This document shows positions 61,318-64,000 of a DNA stretch of 64,000 bases, in pieces. The stretch is taken from NCBI RefSeq assembly GCF_000344135.1, contig NZ_BAOP01000007.1, positions 1-64,000 on the forward strand, written 5' to 3'. Source of the stretch: Gordonia malaquae NBRC 108250. Its GTDB lineage: Bacteria; Actinomycetota; Actinomycetes; Mycobacteriales; Mycobacteriaceae. The position numbers and the translations under genes were made by a program. How positions within the stretch are numbered: position 1 is the first letter of the stretch; every line of letters begins with the position of its first letter. Below the pieces are notes generated by a model. It was not told where the DNA came from, made no database searches, and worked only from the letters and a program-made list of their open reading frames with translations.

Positions 61318-62493
61318 ATGGCTAAGCAGACTCGTGGCAACGGCGTGCGCAAGCTCGCAGCCACCATCATGGTCGGCGGGCTCGTCGGCATCGTCGCACT
61401 CGCATCCGGTCAGTTCCTCGGCTGGTTCGACAGCACCACCACCGTCACCCTGAACGCACCGCGGGCCGGCCTGGTGATGAACCCGGACGCGAAGGTCAAA
61501 CTCCGCGGCGTCACCGTCGGACGTGTGGCAAGCGTCGAGAACAACGGCGACACCGCGCGACTGGTCCTCGACATGGACACAGACCAACTGTCGAAGATTC
61601 CCGGAAACGTCCGCGCGGACATCAAGTCGAACACGGTGTTCGGAGCTAAAGCCGTCAACTTCGTCGTCCCGAAGGAGGGGCCGAAGGGCTCCTTGAGCAA
61701 GGGCGCGGTGATCGACACCGATCACGTCGTGGTGGAACTCAACACCGTGTACCAGCAGCTGGTCAACGTGCTGGCCCAGGTGCAGCCCGATCGTCTCAAC
61801 GTGGTCCTCGGCGCCGTCAACGACGCGCTGTCCGGACGCGGCGAGAAGATCGGCACCGCCCTCGTCCAGCTGAACGACGTCCTCGGTAAGACGAACAAGA
61901 GCCTGCCCGAACTGAATCGGCTGTTCACCGAAGCAGCGTCGGCCACTAACGTCTTCGCCGACGCGATGCCGAATCTCATGCGGACCGTCGACAACGCGAC
62001 CGTGCTCGGCAACACGCTCGTCGACAACGCGTCGAATCTCGACAGCCTGCTGATCAACGTCACGGGCATGGCGCGCAGCGGTAACGGTGTGCTGTCCAAG
62101 AGTAAGAAGGACCTGATCTCGACGCTGAGCGACCTCAGCCCGGTCACGTCGCTTCTCGGGTACCAGGCGCCCGGCCTGCGGTGTTTCATCACCGCAGCCA
62201 GCGACGCAGTCGACATCGCCGGACCGCTTCTCGGAGATCGCAACGGCATGCTTCTGCTCGACGCAGGCCTCATCCCCGGCCAGGACCCCTACCGGTACCC
62301 CCAGGACCTCCCCGAGGTCCGCGGCGACGGTCCGCCGACCTGCCAGGCAGGTCTGTCGGACATCCAGTCCAAGGAGAAGATCCCGTTCTACGTGATCGAC
62401 AACGCGGACCAGCCCTACCAGCCGCGCACCACCCCGAAGGTGGAGTCGCGCAAGCTCTTCAATCTGCTGTTCGGAGGTACGCCACGTGGATAG
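61318..62493 (+). CDS. mce4A: Mce4A, substrate-binding subunit
   Basis: The 391-aa protein has an N-terminal membrane anchor (LAATIMVGGLVGIVALASGQ), one MCE domain (VTLNAPRAGLVMNPDAKVKL, RGVTVGRVASVENNGDTARL, about 38-120), a long helical region predicted to form the inter-envelope channel, and a C-terminal tail. Mce4A-F carry sterol across the cell envelope to YrbE4AB. Start is ATG 61318, 3 bases after yrbE4B. The stop overlaps mce4B by 8 bases. Confidence 0.93.
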   Translation: MAKQTRGNGVRKLAATIMVGGLVGIVALASGQFLGWFDSTTTVTLNAPRAGLVMNPDAKVKLRGVTVGRVASVENNGDTARLVLDMDTDQLSKIPGNVRADIKSNTVFGAKAVNFVVPKEGPKGSLSKGAVIDTDHVVVELNTVYQQLVNVLAQVQPDRLNVVLGAVNDALSGRGEKIGTALVQLNDVLGKTNKSLPELNRLFTEAASATNVFADAMPNLMRTVDNATVLGNTLVDNASNLDSLLINVTGMARSGNGVLSKSKKDLISTLSDLSPVTSLLGYQAPGLRCFITAASDAVDIAGPLLGDRNGMLLLDAGLIPGQDPYRYPQDLPEVRGDGPPTCQAGLSDIQSKEKIPFYVIDNADQPYQPRTTPKVESRKLFNLLFGGTPRG

Positions 62494-63541
62494 CCGCGCA
62501 CGCGCCTTCCGCGCCACCGTCATCAAGCTCACGACGTTCGCCGTCGCCATGCTGCTGGTCCTCACCGGACTGGTGCTGGTATTCAGCCGCTACCAAGGCG
62601 GCAGCTCGGAGTCGTACTCGGCGATGTTCGCCAGTGCGTCGGCGATGAAGTCGGGAAGCGTCGTCCAGATCGCAGGCGTCGACGTCGGAACCGTCGACAA
62701 GATCGAACTGACACGCGACAACCAGGCGCGGATCGAGTTCAACGTCAACGACGACTACCGTCTGCCGAAGACCGCGGTGGCTCTCATCCGGTACCAGAAC
62801 CTCACCGGCGACCGGTACCTGGAGTTGCAGCCGGGCAATGGATCCCTGAGTGACACCCTGTCGCCGGGAGACGAGATCCCGATCTCGCAGACCGAGCCCG
62901 CACTCGACCTGGACAAGCTCCTCGGCGGCTTCAAGCCGCTGTTCCGCACCATGAGCGGCGACGAGGTCAATCAGCTCTCGTCGGCTCTCATCGCGGTGTT
63001 TCAGGGGCAGGGCGGTTCACTGAACAAGCTGCTCGCGAACACTGCTGAGTTCACGAACACGATCGCCGACCGTGACGCGCTGATCGGCTCGGTCATCGAC
63101 AACCTGAACACCACGCTCGGCACCCTGCAGGCCGACCACAAGGGACTCGACCAGAGCGTCGACCGACTCCAGCAGCTGATCAGCGGCCTGGCGGGCGACA
63201 AGGACGTCATCGGACGCGCCATCAGCGAGAGCGCGAAGGCCACCACCGGCCTCGCCGATCTGATGAGCACTGTCCGCCCCGATATGAAGAAGGCGCTCAC
63301 CGGACTGGGCAAGACGTCGGAGGAAGCGCTCAAAGCCGAGCCGTTCATCCGCGATCTGCTGGGACGGCTCCCTGGGGACTTCAAGACGCTCTCCAATCTG
63401 GGCAGTTACGGCTCCTGGCTGCAGATCTACTTCTGCCGCATCCGCCTGCTCCTCCCCGGACCGGGCAACACGCAGTACTACTTCACGGCCATCGACGTGA
63501 TGGGCGACAAGACGACCGCAGGCGGGAGGTGCGCGACGTGA
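62486..63541 (+). CDS. mce4B: Mce4B, substrate-binding subunit
   Basis: The 351-aa protein has an N-terminal membrane helix (VIKLTTFAVAMLLVLTGLVL), one MCE domain (YSAMFASASAMKSGSVVQIA, GVDVGTVDKIELTRDNQARI) and a long helical part (LNKLLANTAEFTNTIADRDA, LQQLISGLAGDKDVIGRAIS). GTG 62486 follows GGAGGT inside the end of mce4A. It overlaps mce4C by 4 bases (GTGA). Confidence 0.93.
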   Translation: MDSRARAFRATVIKLTTFAVAMLLVLTGLVLVFSRYQGGSSESYSAMFASASAMKSGSVVQIAGVDVGTVDKIELTRDNQARIEFNVNDDYRLPKTAVALIRYQNLTGDRYLELQPGNGSLSDTLSPGDEIPISQTEPALDLDKLLGGFKPLFRTMSGDEVNQLSSALIAVFQGQGGSLNKLLANTAEFTNTIADRDALIGSVIDNLNTTLGTLQADHKGLDQSVDRLQQLISGLAGDKDVIGRAISESAKATTGLADLMSTVRPDMKKALTGLGKTSEEALKAEPFIRDLLGRLPGDFKTLSNLGSYGSWLQIYFCRIRLLLPGPGNTQYYFTAIDVMGDKTTAGGRCAT

Positions 63542-64000
63542 GCGGCGAACAGACTCCGGACCGCAAGACCAAGCGGTCGAAGGCATCGGTCGGTGTCATC
63601 GGCTTCCTGCTGACCGCGATGCTCGTGATCAGCGCACTCAACATGGATCGCCTGCCGTTCTTCACGCAGGTCAGCACGTACGACGCATACTTCGACGATG
63701 CCGGCGGCCTCGTCGCGGGCGACGTCGTGATGGTCGCGGGTGTCAAGGTCGGCACGGTCGAGAACATCTCGATCGCGCAGAACGACGGTGGTCTGCAGGC
63801 CAAGGTCGGCTTCCGCATCGACGACACCGTCGCCCTCGGTGACCGGACTCGTGCGGCCATCAAGACCGAGACGGTTCTCGGACGCCGGAATCTGACGCTC
63901 ACGCCGATCGGCGACGGCCGGATCAAGCCGGGGCAATCTATCCCGGTCGAGTCCACGGCGTCGCCGTATTCGTTGACCGACGCGCTCGATCAGGCGACCA
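63538..64000 (+). CDS. mce4C: Mce4C, substrate-binding subunit (3' end outside the window)
   Basis: The first 154 codons are present: a membrane anchor (VGVIGFLLTAMLVISALNMD), then the MCE domain (YDAYFDDAGGLVAGDVVMVA, GVKVGTVENISIAQNDGG, LGRRNLTLTPIGDGRIKPG). GTG 63538 overlaps the mce4B stop. The gene runs off the right edge; mce4D-F should follow. Confidence 0.92.
   Translation, partial: MSGEQTPDRKTKRSKASVGVIGFLLTAMLVISALNMDRLPFFTQVSTYDAYFDDAGGLVAGDVVMVAGVKVGTVENISIAQNDGGLQAKVGFRIDDTVALGDRTRAAIKTETVLGRRNLTLTPIGDGRIKPGQSIPVESTASPYSLTDALDQAT

Overview
The window is high-GC actinobacterial DNA. A mycolic-acid-containing member of the Mycobacteriales fits best, most likely Gordonia or a close relative. 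The grounds are an Mce4 importer, KstR- and KstR2-type steroid operators, an antigen-85-like mycoloyltransferase, F420-type oxidoreductases, many GTG/TTG starts and several promoters that look leaderless. The genus is inference; the order is well supported.

Layout. 1-940: an IS5/IS427-type insertion sequence cut by the window edge. 945-7700: a cysteine-rich leader peptide and rhodanese-like gene, lysS, small accessory genes, a LuxR-type regulator divergent from an acyl-CoA ligase, and a lone Abi_2/HEPN gene. 7819-17300: the KstR2 steroid-ring block (fadD3, fadE30, ipdF, fadA6, kstR2). It is interrupted by a cassette of a 37-aa peptide, a GNAT-like protein and a secreted mycoloyltransferase, and by an aldehyde dehydrogenase. 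17400-26482: accessory genes, including a glutarate-type module (glutaryl-CoA dehydrogenase, family III CoA-transferase, LacI regulator) and an ECF sigma factor. 26483-32285: the second KstR2 block (echA20-ipdA-ipdB-ipdC divergent from two SDR genes), bordered by three copies of an unusual hairpin repeat. 33172-51773: the KstR-type sterol side-chain block (acyl-CoA ligase, ddn, fadA5, cyp125, ltp3/ltp4/DUF35, F420-type oxidoreductase, echA19, fadD19) with housekeeping and hypothetical genes between. 51854-54460: a Zur-type zinc-starvation locus with two boxes between rpmE2/cobW and rpmB2-rpmG2-rpsN2-rpsR2. 54457-64000: fadD17-fadE27-fadE26, fdxD, hsd4A and the start of the mce4 operon (yrbE4A, yrbE4B, mce4A, mce4B, partial mce4C).

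How it works together. The Mce4 system imports sterol. Cyp125 oxidises the side-chain terminus. FadD19/FadD17, FadE26-FadE27, EchA19, Hsd4A and FadA5 carry out side-chain beta-oxidation, with Ltp3/Ltp4 handling C24-branched chains. FadD3, FadE30, IpdF, IpdC, EchA20, IpdAB and FadA6 degrade the last two rings. KstR-type 14-mers (TnnAACnnGTTnnA) lie at most side-chain and import promoters. KstR2-type 14-mers (AnCAAGnnCTTGnT) lie at three ring-degradation promoters, including that of kstR2 itself.

Less ordinary features are a repeat family whose stem arms differ between copies but stay self-complementary, a 38-bp and a 24-bp repeat sitting in frame inside genes, the peptide/GNAT/mycoloyltransferase cassette, and a Cys-codon leader before a rhodanese that has lost its catalytic cysteine. 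I saw no tRNA, rRNA or CRISPR array.
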